NCBI RefSeq assembly: GCF_900110075.1
Contig: NZ_FOCJ01000006.1
Span: 248,001-312,000 of the forward strand
Origin: Paenibacillus sp. OV219
GTDB lineage: Bacteria; Bacillota; Bacilli; Paenibacillales; Paenibacillaceae
Reading direction: 5' to 3'
DNA length: 64,000 nt
Below the pieces are notes generated by a model. It saw only the letters and a list, made by a program, of their open reading frames with translations. It was not told the origin of the DNA and ran no database searches. Shown one piece after another: positions 52,994 to 64,000 of this stretch. The position numbers and the translations under genes were made by a program. Position 1 is the stretch's first letter. The number at the start of each line of letters is the position of its first letter.

Positions 52994-53086
52994 CGAAAGG
53001 TATCTCCTTTATCCACGTTATCAATCGTTTGCTATCGTTCCAATCATACTTAGACATCATAGGATTCAGAAAGGAAGGAGAAGGAC

Positions 53087-53473
53087 ATGTTTAATAAATA
53101 TGGCGCTTATGGAGCCATCCATGCCCTTGTTGCTGTTGTGCTTGGCGCATTCGCAGCACATGGCTTGAAGGATCGGCTGACAGCCGAAATGCTGAACGTA
53201 TTCGAAACGGGCGTTCGCTATCATATGTACCACGGTATCGGACTTCTACTTATCGCGCTTGCTTCTGACCGGATCGGTCAACAGCGCGGCATTCGCTGGG
53301 CTGCCCGGCTGATGCATACCGGCATCTTCTTATTCTCGGGCAGCTTGTATGCGCTTAGCTTGTCTGGCATCAAACCGTTGGGAATCATTACGCCTTTTGG
53401 AGGCCTTGCCTTTATTGTGGCGTGGGGAATGGCTGCTTATGCAATTTGGAAAGCGAAGAGCAATCAGGAATAA
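53087..53473 (+). CDS. DUF423 membrane protein (YwdK-like)
   Basis: 128 residues with four membrane helices. Family signatures: [57 protein letters not shown] and [13 protein letters not shown]. Function is unknown. AAGGAAGGAG precedes the ATG. Its 3' end overlaps the convergent chemoreceptor gene by 10 nt. Confidence 0.9.
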   Translation: MFNKYGAYGAIHALVAVVLGAFAAHGLKDRLTAEMLNVFETGVRYHMYHGIGLLLIALASDRIGQQRGIRWAARLMHTGIFLFSGSLYALSLSGIKPLGIITPFGGLAFIVAWGMAAYAIWKAKSNQE

Positions 53474-55467
53474 CGGGTTACGCTACTACCCAGCTCCTGA
53501 ATCTGTTCGTTCAATTCACTCATGACAGAGGTGATTCGGTTCACGGAGGCTGCTCTAGCTTCCGCGATGCGGGACACCTCTTTTGTTAATTGCGCTGCAT
53601 TGCGCGATACGGTTTCAGTCTGTTCGACCATCGCGGCCATCTCTTGGCTGCCGGCAGTCATTTCCTCTGTAGCCGCCGCCACTTCCTGCAACATTACATT
53701 CATGGAAGTGATCGAATCGGCGATGCGAGAGAAGGAATGCTCGGCGGTCTGAACGAGCTGTGTGCCTTCGCTAACCTCGATATGCCCCTGCTCAATGTGA
53801 GCGACAGTAACCTCGATCTGCTCGCGAATCGTCGTCACTTGCTCCTGCACTTGACTAGCTGCTTCACCTGCCTGCATGGCTAGCTTCCGCACTTCATCCG
53901 CTACAACCGCAAAGCCCTTCCCATGCTCGCCTGCTCGCGAAGCCTCGATGTTCGCGTTCAAAGCAAGAATATTCGTCTGCGACGCGATCTTGCCAATCCA
54001 TTCGGCAATTTCTACGATGGACTCCGAATGCTTCTCCAGCTTCTGCATATCATTCACGACCTGTTGCACAGAACCGCTTGCATGGTTCATCTGTACGACA
54101 GCATTATTGATGCTAGTGCGGCCATCCTCAGCGAATCCGGTCGACTCCGTCGCGCTATGCGTAACCGAAATCGTACGCTCAAAGATTTGTTGAATGCCGT
54201 CTGCGATGCCGGACATCGCTTTCGTACCGCTTGCCGCGCCCACGAGCTGGGCTTCAGCGCCTTCGGTCAGCATGTGCATATGATCCACGATCTGTCCGAT
54301 GCCTGCCCTAGTTTCCTCGGTCTCGCCTGACAAGACAGCTGCAGTTCCAGAGGCGGAGGTAGACGTCGTTTCGATGCCTTTCACAATGCCGTGCAGATCG
54401 GATACTGTCGTTTGCAGTGTACCGGTAATAAATCCGATTTCATCGCGGCGCTTCAATTCGCCTGCCGGAGCTTGAGCCGACAAGCGGCCTTCTGCGACTT
54501 GCTTCAAATAGGCATGGATCCGTTTGAGCGGTGTAATGATCCGGCGTTCGATGAAGAAGCCGATAATCGCGATCAGAATGAGAGCGGCAGCACCTGCTTG
54601 TAGACTCAGCTTACTTAAGCCCGATGCAACTTCCGAGCTGACACGCAGCTCTCTGGCTACCGATAAAACGCCGATCGGTTTGCCTGCATAGTCGGTTACC
54701 GATAACATTTTGACGCTATAAGGATGGTCAGCTTGATTCAAGCTCGCAATGATCGGGTGTCCCGGCGAATTCGATTTCATCTGATCGTCATAGAGCTTTT
54801 CAGCGGCAGCAGCTTCTTTAACTCCAGTCTTGTCCGAATCAATCCAGCCTGTATCGCCAAGCTTCGAGTAGAACGATACATCGACGCCGACTGTACTGGC
54901 AATGCCCGACAATGCGTCTGCATTAAGGAGTCGGCCAAAGATGAGTACGCCGGGAGAGGAGAGCTTGTTCTCTTCGTCAGTTATTTTTGATGCGGCAATG
55001 AACGCAATGCCTTTGTTTGTTACAAGCAGTCCAGAGAAATCCCCGTCTGCCTTCGCTTTCTGCACAATGCCGAGCTTGCTGATGTTCGGAACCATGAAAT
55101 CCGCTACGTCGCCGCTCTGAAGCACGACGTTGCCGTCATAGTCAGCCGAAACGGTAAAATCCAAATTCGGAATAATATCGACCGCGCCGGCCACGTTGTC
55201 TGTAATCCATTCGAGATCATGCGTGAGCATCGCGGTTCGGTAGTCTCCCCAGTGGGAATTGGTAACGGTTACATCCATAACATGAGAAGAGAGAATCGTG
55301 AGCATTCCTTCTACGGATGCGGCAGATTCGTCGGTAGCCCCGCGGTCCATGACCTCAAGCTTCGATGTGATGGAATGATAATAGTAGAGGCCTATACCGG
55401 TAATTGGCGCCAACAGGACTACTGCGATGAGTAGTATGATTTGAGAACGGACAGAAAAAGAACGCAT
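53464..55467 (-). CDS. Transmembrane methyl-accepting chemotaxis protein with CHASE4-like sensor
   Basis: 667 residues from the ATG at 55467 ([17 protein letters not shown]), which has AAGGAGA upstream. Membrane helices at about 8-30 and 282-304 enclose a 250-residue extracellular domain that resembles CHASE4 ([47 protein letters not shown]). HAMP and a long signalling coil follow, with the tip [40 protein letters not shown] sequence near 500-535. The ligand is unknown. No chemotaxis operon is adjacent. Confidence 0.9.
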   Translation of the reverse strand: MRSFSVRSQIILLIAVVLLAPITGIGLYYYHSITSKLEVMDRGATDESAASVEGMLTILSSHVMDVTVTNSHWGDYRTAMLTHDLEWITDNVAGAVDIIPNLDFTVSADYDGNVVLQSGDVADFMVPNISKLGIVQKAKADGDFSGLLVTNKGIAFIAASKITDEENKLSSPGVLIFGRLLNADALSGIASTVGVDVSFYSKLGDTGWIDSDKTGVKEAAAAEKLYDDQMKSNSPGHPIIASLNQADHPYSVKMLSVTDYAGKPIGVLSVARELRVSSEVASGLSKLSLQAGAAALILIAIIGFFIERRIITPLKRIHAYLKQVAEGRLSAQAPAGELKRRDEIGFITGTLQTTVSDLHGIVKGIETTSTSASGTAAVLSGETEETRAGIGQIVDHMHMLTEGAEAQLVGAASGTKAMSGIADGIQQIFERTISVTHSATESTGFAEDGRTSINNAVVQMNHASGSVQQVVNDMQKLEKHSESIVEIAEWIGKIASQTNILALNANIEASRAGEHGKGFAVVADEVRKLAMQAGEAASQVQEQVTTIREQIEVTVAHIEQGHIEVSEGTQLVQTAEHSFSRIADSITSMNVMLQEVAAATEEMTAGSQEMAAMVEQTETVSRNAAQLTKEVSRIAEARAASVNRITSVMSELNEQIQELGSSVTRYS

Positions 55468-55590
55468 AATAGATGAAGTCTCCTTTGATCGCCAAAATGG
55501 ATAGAAATGGCTCCTAAACTCTTCCACTTATTTTGACAGCAGACGACATGATTATCAATACCTATGTCGAAAGTCCTTGCATTGTGGCAA

Positions 55591-55631
55591 AAGAAAAAGC
55601 CAAGTGCGCTTATTCGGCGCAGGCTCGGCTT
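55591..55631 (-). terminator. Terminator of the gene at 55643
   Basis: Reverse strand AAGCCGAG-GCGC pairs with GCGC-CTTGGCTT, followed by TTTTTCTT. Confidence 0.8.
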
Positions 55632-55642
55632 CAAGGATCGTC

Positions 55643-56122
55643 TTATACAAACTCTTCAATTTCGAGAAGCGTAAACGCATAGACCTGCTTCTCATCGACA
55701 TGGTAGACGGTTATCATCTGTGACGCTTCATCCAGGTTAATGATGCGGCAAGGCATGCTTAGCTTCTTCCCGAAGCCTTTGTTCGCCGTTAGCCGGATTA
55801 AACGGTTCTCAGCGATACAAGCCTTAATTCGTTCCGTACTAAAGGTCAAATTAGATTCAGGAGCCGCTGCGGCAGCTTCAGCTTTCTGGCCTGCTTTCGA
55901 TGCTTTAGTGTCCTTCGGCTTATTCGCAGCGCTTGTTTCAAGCGTCTCGATCAGGCGGCCAAGCTCAATGCCGGATTGAATGCGAAAATCCGCAAATCCC
56001 GCTTGGTTCAGCGCATGAAGCAGCCTTTCCATCGCAATCGCGTTGCTGTCACCTTGCACGAGAATGTCAACATTGAATAAATGAGCGGATGTTTGCTTTT
56101 GAAGTTTATCTGATTGATTCAT
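55643..56122 (-). CDS. Conserved hypothetical protein with Ala/Lys-rich linker
   Basis: 159 residues from the ATG at 56122 (MNQSDKLQKQTSAHLFNV), with GGAG 7 nt upstream. The N-terminal part (about 15-65, VDILVQGDSNAIAMERLLHALNQA) looks alpha/beta. A Lys/Ala-rich linker (about 67-92) joins it to a C-terminal beta-rich module (about 100-159) ending TVYHVDEKQVYAFTLLEIEEF. I do not recognise the family. It has its own terminator and no clear operon partner. Confidence 0.6.
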   Translation of the reverse strand: MNQSDKLQKQTSAHLFNVDILVQGDSNAIAMERLLHALNQAGFADFRIQSGIELGRLIETLETSAANKPKDTKASKAGQKAEAAAAAPESNLTFSTERIKACIAENRLIRLTANKGFGKKLSMPCRIINLDEASQMITVYHVDEKQVYAFTLLEIEEFV

Positions 56123-56331
56123 TGTGCCACTCCATGACGTCATAAAGTATTCTAACTATATCATTATCGCTACCAATATTATAGTGTCCCGAATTGATTT
56201 TTTGCAGTAAAAAGCAGGCGCGTTGGTCAGGCTGACGCCAACACTCACTAGCAAGCGCGAGCATATAGTGAAAAGGAAAATATAACGATGAGCAAAAGTG
56301 CGGCTGGCGGTTAGAAGGAGGTGGTTTTCGT

Positions 56332-56637
56332 TTGATGCGGATGGTTCCAATTGTGCTCGCAGACAATACAACTGTTCTTGGCGTAGAAGTGCTTCTGCCC
56401 AAAACAACTTTGCTTGCGGTGACGACGGATAAAGGCTACATTATGTGCGGAGCACTCGATGTCTCGCTTCTGAATGAACGGTTGAAAGATAGAGGCATTA
56501 TTGCGGGGCGTGCAGTCGGTGTCAAAACGCTGGAAGAGCTGATGGCTGCGCCGCTTGAGTCAGTGACAAGCGCAGCGGAGGCGCTTGGCATAAAGCCCGG
56601 CATGAAAGGCGCGGACGCGCTGCTGTTAATGATATAG
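56332..56637 (+). CDS. YunC-like DUF1805 protein
   Basis: 101 residues. The family core is unmistakable: DKGYIMCGALDVSLLNERLKDRGIIAGRAVGVKTLEEL and APLESVTSAAEALGIKPGM, nearly the same as B. subtilis YunC. Function unknown. The start is either TTG 56332 (9 nt after AAGGAGGT, giving the same N-terminal length as YunC) or ATG 56335 (12 nt). I prefer the TTG. Confidence 0.85.
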   Translation: MMRMVPIVLADNTTVLGVEVLLPKTTLLAVTTDKGYIMCGALDVSLLNERLKDRGIIAGRAVGVKTLEELMAAPLESVTSAAEALGIKPGMKGADALLLMI

Positions 56638-56650
56638 AACGATCAACATT

Positions 56651-56707
56651 AATAAAGGGCCGCCTCATGCAACAGCATTTGCTGTTAGCTGGGCGACCCT
56701 TATTTAT
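56651..56707. terminator. Bidirectional terminator between yunC-like gene and mtnA
   Basis: AATAAAGGGCCGCC and GGGCGACCCTTATT pair, enclosing AACAGC/GCTGTT. Convergent genes on both sides. Confidence 0.85.
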
Positions 56708-56723
56708 TTGCTTGAAGCGTGAA

Positions 56724-57788
56724 TTAGCTGTTAAACAAATTTTTGAGGTTCACGTTATACGGAGGCTTTACAATGCCTTTCTCCGTAATAATTGCTGTTA
56801 CATATTCGCTTGGCGTTACGTCGAAAGCTGGATTGAACACTTTGACGCCAACTGGCGCTGTCCGTTTGCCGAAACCTTCTGTAATTTCTTCTGCGTGGCG
56901 CTCTTCAATTGGGATCTCCGCGCCGGAAGGCGTGTTCAGATCGATCGTCGAGAGCGGACTAGCGACATAGAACGGAATGCCATGTGCTTTGGCAAGAACA
57001 GCAACGCTGTAAGTGCCGATCTTGTTCGCAACATCGCCGTTTGCGGCAACGCGGTCTGTACCGACGATAACGGCATCGATCCAGCCTTTGCTCATGACCA
57101 TGCCGGCCATGTTGTCGCAGATAAGCGTAACGTCAACGCCTGCTTGCTGCAGTTCGAACGCTGTCAGTCTAGCGCCTTGCAAGACCGGACGCGTCTCGTC
57201 CGCAAACACGCGCAGATGGATGCCTTGCTCCAATGCGAGATAGAAAGGTGCGAGCGCTGTGCCATATTTCGCTGTTGCGAGTCCGCCAGCGTTGCAATGT
57301 GTCAGGACGCCCATACCGTCTTGGAATAGCGTAAGTGCATGCTCGCCGATGAGGCGGTTCGTCTCTTCGTCTTCGCTCTGAATATTAATCGCTTCTTGCA
57401 GGAGTGCTTCCTTGCATGCAGCGAGATCACTGTCGCCTGCGGCAAGAGCATTCGCGCGTGCAGTCATCCGATCAAGCGCCCAGAACAGGTTCACGGCTGT
57501 CGGGCGGGAAGTGGCAAGGTGCGCAGCTGCTTCTTTCACAGCTGTCAGCCAGGCACCAGCCTCGCTAGCATCTCGGCTACCGAGCACAACGCCATATGCA
57601 GCGGCAATGCCGATTGCTGGAGCTCCGCGTACTTTCAGATGGCGAATGGCCTCCCATACATCTTGTGTCGTTACAAGTGGAAGATAGACAATCTCTTCCG
57701 GCAGAAGACGCTGATCGAGCAAATCCAATTTCACGCCAGCCCAAATGACGGATTGTAAACCTTTATAGCTCGTTGTTTCTGTAGTCAT
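56724..57788 (-). CDS. mtnA: S-methyl-5-thioribose-1-phosphate isomerase
   Basis: Methionine salvage: converts methylthioribose 1-phosphate to methylthioribulose 1-phosphate. 354 residues, normal length. Motifs: [17 protein letters not shown] near the N-terminus, [13 protein letters not shown] with the catalytic Cys, and [19 protein letters not shown] with the catalytic Asp. It lies 24 nt downstream of mtnK in the same operon. Confidence 0.95.
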   Translation of the reverse strand: MTTETTSYKGLQSVIWAGVKLDLLDQRLLPEEIVYLPLVTTQDVWEAIRHLKVRGAPAIGIAAAYGVVLGSRDASEAGAWLTAVKEAAAHLATSRPTAVNLFWALDRMTARANALAAGDSDLAACKEALLQEAINIQSEDEETNRLIGEHALTLFQDGMGVLTHCNAGGLATAKYGTALAPFYLALEQGIHLRVFADETRPVLQGARLTAFELQQAGVDVTLICDNMAGMVMSKGWIDAVIVGTDRVAANGDVANKIGTYSVAVLAKAHGIPFYVASPLSTIDLNTPSGAEIPIEERHAEEITEGFGKRTAPVGVKVFNPAFDVTPSEYVTAIITEKGIVKPPYNVNLKNLFNS

Positions 57789-57812
57789 AGTTAGTGGATT
57801 CCTACCTTTCTT

Positions 57813-59033
57813 TTATGCCTTAACAGCAGTCGAAGCCGAGAGAGCCGTATCGATAAGCTCATCGATAGTAGCGGCTTTGCGACTCTGCTTAATGAGTGAT
57901 TTGCCGATGCTGAGCGCTAGTCGCTGTGCGCGCTCGCGAGCAGCTGCATCTTCGATCTTATCAATGTCCGCCACATGGGCAAGACCTACGATACGGCGAA
58001 CCATTTTGCAGCCTGCGAAACCGATCGTGTCCTGCAGCAGGCGCTGCATGTAGTTCGCTTTGTAGCCTGGAGCAGCCGCAGCTAGGCGGTCAACGCCATG
58101 CGCATCCCACAGAGCAAGGAACTTACTGTGGAACTGGTTCCATACGTTCTTGATCGTCTCTAGCAAGTAGGCGCGGTACTTTTCACGCTGCGCCTCGTCG
58201 CTGTCGCGTCCTTCGCGTGCCGCATAGTTCAGCAGCAGGTTGGCGATAACGGCGCCGATGTCAAAGCCCATTGGGCCATAGTAGGCGAACTCTGGATCGA
58301 TAACCTTCGTCGATTCCGGTGTGATGAAGATGCTGCCTGTATGCAAGTCACCGTGGAGCAGCGCCTGCGATTGTGTCAGGAATTTCTCGCGGAGCAGAGC
58401 TACTTCAAGATGGAGCTCGCCGTCATTCCAGAGAGCTTCCGCTGCATCGCGAATCGAATCTTCAAAGCTGTTCGTATCGGCATTCGTATAAGGGTCGTCG
58501 AAGATAAGATCTTCGGTGATTTTGCAAAGCTCTGGATTGATGAAGCTTGCCATGCGCAGCTTCTTCTCCTGTTGATTATGTCCAAGATCCGAGGTATAAA
58601 ATAGCGTCTGCGCCATGAAGCTCGAGATATGATCGGCAAACAGCGGATAACGTCCGCCATTAATCAGTCCCTGCCTCATGATGACATGGTCACTGAGGTC
58701 TTCCATTATCGTTAGCGCAAGGTCCTTGTCGTATAGATATACGGATGGAACAAGTCCTGGAGCAAGCTTGCCTTCGAGAATAAGAGCTTCACTCTCAATA
58801 CGCGCGCGGTCGAGCGTGAGCGGCCATGATTCTCCGACTACTTTGGCATAAGGGAGTGCCTGCTTCATAATAATGCTGCTGCCCGTTGCTGGATCGGAAA
58901 TATGGAACACCAAATTCAAGTTACCATCGCCGATTTCACGGCATTTCAGCTCAGCGCCTGGGGCAAAAACACCATCAAGCGTACGAGCGATTTCGATCGC
59001 TTCTGCTTCGTTTAACGGATGATACGTAGACAT
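57813..59033 (-). CDS. mtnK: S-methyl-5-thioribose kinase
   Basis: Methionine salvage: phosphorylates methylthioribose, giving the substrate of mtnA. 406 residues, protein-kinase-like fold with EIGDGNLNLVFHI (nucleotide loop), LLHGDLHTGSIF (catalytic loop) and VIDPEFAYYGPMGFDIG (metal site). First gene of mtnK-mtnA. GGAGGTG is 10 nt before the ATG. The 153-bp upstream region lacks the S-box (SAM-I) riboswitch that precedes the B. subtilis operon. Confidence 0.95.
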   Translation of the reverse strand: MSTYHPLNEAEAIEIARTLDGVFAPGAELKCREIGDGNLNLVFHISDPATGSSIIMKQALPYAKVVGESWPLTLDRARIESEALILEGKLAPGLVPSVYLYDKDLALTIMEDLSDHVIMRQGLINGGRYPLFADHISSFMAQTLFYTSDLGHNQQEKKLRMASFINPELCKITEDLIFDDPYTNADTNSFEDSIRDAAEALWNDGELHLEVALLREKFLTQSQALLHGDLHTGSIFITPESTKVIDPEFAYYGPMGFDIGAVIANLLLNYAAREGRDSDEAQREKYRAYLLETIKNVWNQFHSKFLALWDAHGVDRLAAAAPGYKANYMQRLLQDTIGFAGCKMVRRIVGLAHVADIDKIEDAAARERAQRLALSIGKSLIKQSRKAATIDELIDTALSASTAVKA

Positions 59034-59144
59034 CTATAGCACACCTCCGGGTCGTAATAATGATTCGAGCTAGACTGCCATGTGTAGGCTGATCCGCAAA
59101 TATGTATAGTATAGCGAATTTTTTCGCTTTCGAACACCTGGATT

Positions 59145-59153
59145 TGCTATAAT
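59145..59153 (+). promoter_or_regulatory. Extended -10 promoter of the DUF1802 gene
   Basis: TGCTATAAT, an extended -10 element, 34 bp before the ATG at 59187. No good -35 is present. Confidence 0.5.
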
Positions 59154-59186
59154 GGATGTTATTGCGATGAAACGGAGGGGAAATAA

Positions 59187-59774
59187 GTGAATAATGGATT
59201 CGATCAAGAGCAGCCGGTCGCGCTTAAAGAGTGGGCGGTCGCGGTGAAAGCGTTGACCGAGGGGAAACAAATTATCGTCCTACGCAAAGGCGGCATCGCG
59301 GAGGAAACGCGAGATTTTCAGCTAAAGGCACCTCGTTTCTATCTAATGCCCGCTTACGAGCATCAGCGGCCTGAGCTGCTCAAGGAGCCGTATCGGGACG
59401 ATGTGCGTGAGCTGATGGCGTCATGGCAGCCGAATGCGGCAACGGTTGAGATTAACGCAGTCGCGGAAGCCGTGGACGACATCGAGATTCTCGATCAGGA
59501 CACACTTCGTCTGTTAGATGAGTATCATATTTGGACAGATACTTTCGCAGATGAGAGGCTCAAATGGAAGAAGACGAAACCGCTGCATTTGTTGCTGCTT
59601 CGGGTAAGCAAGCTGGAGCGGCCAGTTCTACTGCCGATGCAAGACCATTTTAACGGATGCAAATCATGGGTGGATCTTGGCCATACTTTCGAAGGCGTGA
59701 AAGCGCAACCTGTCTTGAGTGACAAGGAGTTTGAGGCGCAGGTGGAGCAGATACGCAGCAAGATTGTGCGGTAA
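59187..59774 (+). CDS. DUF1802 family protein
   Basis: 195 residues. The N-terminal ALKEWAVAVKALTEGKQIIVLRKGGIAEE and FYLMPAYEHQRPELLK are typical of DUF1802. Cytoplasmic, function unknown. GGAGGGG lies upstream. Divergent from mtnKA and upstream of the suf operon, from which it is separated by a promoter region. Confidence 0.82.
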   Translation: MNNGFDQEQPVALKEWAVAVKALTEGKQIIVLRKGGIAEETRDFQLKAPRFYLMPAYEHQRPELLKEPYRDDVRELMASWQPNAATVEINAVAEAVDDIEILDQDTLRLLDEYHIWTDTFADERLKWKKTKPLHLLLLRVSKLERPVLLPMQDHFNGCKSWVDLGHTFEGVKAQPVLSDKEFEAQVEQIRSKIVR

Positions 59775-59811
59775 TCTGTACAAGCTGGGCGTGATTGAAG
59801 GTGCAGGCTCA

Positions 59812-59936
59812 TTGATTTCGAACGAAAACTATACTAATATATAATTGAGAATCACTGAGAATCAATTTAGAATAATTATAAAAGAGGAATTGTTTCAATA
59901 AATGCATTTCAGAAATTACCGCCTTTACTGAGGCGG
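59812..59936 (+). promoter_or_regulatory. suf operon promoter and leader with PerR-type box
   Basis: TTGATT (59812-59817), 17 bp, TAATAT (59835-59840). Just downstream are direct repeats GAGAATCA (59847-59854 and 59857-59864) and TTAGAATAATTATAA (59867-59881), which matches the PerR consensus TTATAATNATTATAA at 13 of 14 defined positions. A small hairpin CCGCCT/AGGCGG lies at 59919-59936 without a strong T tract. Repression by a Fur-family protein such as PerR is inferred. Confidence 0.6.
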
Positions 59937-59994
59937 GTTTCGTTCGTGCAGGGCAGAGACATTCGTCGTAACCATCTGGAGGGAGCAGTTTACC

Positions 59995-60774
59995 ATGGCA
60001 ACACATTTTAAGATCGATGGTCTCAAAGCGGCCATTGACGGTAAAGAAATTTTGAAAGGCCTTAGCCTAGAAATTAAAGGTGGCGAAGTTCATGCAATCA
60101 TGGGACCAAACGGTACTGGTAAAAGTACGCTCGCGTCTTCGCTTATGGGTCATCCTAAATATGAAGTAACGAGCGGGGAAGTTTCGCTGAACGGTGAAGA
60201 TGTGCTGGAGATGGCTGTAGATGAGCGCGCTCGCGCAGGCCTGTTCCTGGCTATGCAATACCCAAGCGAAATTAGCGGCGTAACGAACTCCGACTTCCTT
60301 CGCAGTGCAATTAACGCACGCCGTGAAGAAGGCAAGGAAATCTCGCTGATCAAATTCATCCGCCTAATGGAAGGCAAGATGAAAGAGCTTGAGATGAACC
60401 CAGAGTTCATGCACCGTTACTTGAACGAAGGCTTCTCCGGCGGCGAGAAGAAACGTAACGAAATTCTTCAAATGATGATGCTTGATCCGTCTATCGTTAT
60501 TCTTGACGAGATTGACTCGGGTCTTGATATCGATGCTTTGAAAATCGTTGCGAACGGCGTTAACGCTATGCGTTCCGAAGATCGCGGCTTCTTGATCATC
60601 ACGCACTATCAACGGTTGCTCGACTACATTAAACCAGACTTCGTTCACGTTATGATGCAAGGTCGCATCGTGAAGTCCGGCGGACCAGAGCTCGCTGAGC
60701 GTCTGGAAAGCGAAGGCTACGATTGGGTGAAAGAAGAACTCGGCATCGTAGACGAAACAGTCGGACAGGTTTAA
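59995..60774 (+). CDS. sufC: SufC, Fe-S cluster assembly ATPase
   Basis: 259 residues. ABC ATPase with Walker [10 protein letters not shown], signature [11 protein letters not shown], Walker [14 protein letters not shown] and the SufC-specific [12 protein letters not shown]. It forms the SufBCD scaffold with SufB and SufD, on which Fe-S clusters are built in the cytoplasm. GGAGGGAG precedes the ATG. First gene of sufCDSUB, the only general Fe-S system in most Bacillales. Confidence 0.97.
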   Translation: MATHFKIDGLKAAIDGKEILKGLSLEIKGGEVHAIMGPNGTGKSTLASSLMGHPKYEVTSGEVSLNGEDVLEMAVDERARAGLFLAMQYPSEISGVTNSDFLRSAINARREEGKEISLIKFIRLMEGKMKELEMNPEFMHRYLNEGFSGGEKKRNEILQMMMLDPSIVILDEIDSGLDIDALKIVANGVNAMRSEDRGFLIITHYQRLLDYIKPDFVHVMMQGRIVKSGGPELAERLESEGYDWVKEELGIVDETVGQV

Positions 60775-60794
60775 TCGGAGGAGGAGCAAGTGAA

Positions 60795-63737
<2,943 letters not shown>

Positions 63738-63775
63738 TCACGCGGGTGACCGCGTACGATAGGAGGCTTTTACTT

Positions 63776-64000
63776 ATGGCAAAGGAAATGCCTGATTTAG
63801 AAGATTATAAATATGGCTTTCGCGACGAGCATAAGGCGATTTTCCAGTCTGGTAAAGGGCTGACGCCTGAGATTGTTCGTACAATCTCGGAAATTAAAGG
63901 CGAGCCGGAATGGATGCTTGAGTTCCGTTTGAAATCGTTGGAGCAATTCTACAAGATGCCGATGCCGAAGTGGGGCGGCAACATGGATGATCTGGATTTC
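63776..64000 (+). CDS. sufB: SufB, Fe-S cluster assembly scaffold (5' part, runs off the window)
   Basis: 75 codons are visible, starting [20 protein letters not shown] after AGGAGG (63761-63766). The sequence [29 protein letters not shown] is the conserved SufB N-terminus. The frame is open at the right edge. Position after sufU agrees with the Bacillus order C-D-S-U-B. Confidence 0.95.
   Translation, partial: MAKEMPDLEDYKYGFRDEHKAIFQSGKGLTPEIVRTISEIKGEPEWMLEFRLKSLEQFYKMPMPKWGGNMDDLDF

Noticed and set aside
59034-59186. S-box riboswitch upstream of mtnK
   Set aside because: No conserved S-box core or terminator is present in this short region.

Overview
The window reads as ordinary chromosome of an endospore-forming member of the Bacillales, most like Paenibacillus. 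The pointers are sporulation genes (ytxC, a gamma-type SASP, prkA, yhbH, spoVR, a KinB-like kinase), Gram-positive systems (LiaFSR, an LtaS-type enzyme, a T-box leader, the Bacillus-type suf order C-D-S-U-B), strong AGGAGG ribosome sites and a balanced base composition. The species is inferred from gene content only. I saw no rRNA, tRNA, CRISPR array, insertion sequence or prophage.

Layout. 1-5.9 kb: end of ytxC, T-box-controlled thrS, a 3D-domain wall protein, a tiny SASP gene and a soluble chemoreceptor. 6-12.7 kb: ammonium transporter (reverse strand), liaF-liaS-liaR, a YugN-like gene and an HtrA protease. 12.8-17.8 kb: a two-component pair, ispH, a DUF2062 gene and a DAHP synthase. 18-24.4 kb: glnA with GlnR/TnrA-type sites, serC, an orphan response regulator, trmL, an AbrB-like regulator and an aminotransferase. 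24.6-34.8 kb: Rieske protein, a DUF2161 gene, prkA, a LytTR-like protein, a three-gene cluster (circularly permuted ATP-grasp, alpha-E, transglutaminase-like), a flavodoxin-fold oxidoreductase and spoVR. 35-46.5 kb: YvyF-like and ankyrin proteins, an ABC-F ATPase behind a short leader ORF and attenuator, a KinB-like kinase, an LtaS-type synthase, an MFS transporter, yhbH and two membrane-protein genes. 46.7-52.5 kb: GntR-type regulator, sugar ABC importer and PhyH-type dioxygenase. 52.5-59.8 kb: small membrane proteins, a CHASE4-like chemoreceptor, a YunC-like gene, mtnK-mtnA and a DUF1802 gene. 59.8-64 kb: sufCDSU and the start of sufB.

Working links. glnA and amtB both carry GlnR/TnrA-type boxes placed sensibly relative to sigma-A-type promoters. 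prkA, yhbH and spoVR, which are often neighbours or co-expressed elsewhere, lie within 18 kb but in separate transcription units. The GntR-type regulator and the importer it precedes share a near-identical 17-bp sequence over their promoter regions. The suf operon has a PerR-type box just downstream of its likely promoter.

The least explained features are non-coding. Two copies of an intergenic element (20791-20924 and 24405-24562) keep the same loop sequences while both strands of their stems change together. A 112-bp hairpin unit is repeated three times at 32980-33303. A leader ORF with a terminator precedes the ABC-F gene. The ATP-grasp/alpha-E/transglutaminase cluster is the best candidate for an enzymatic system of unknown product.
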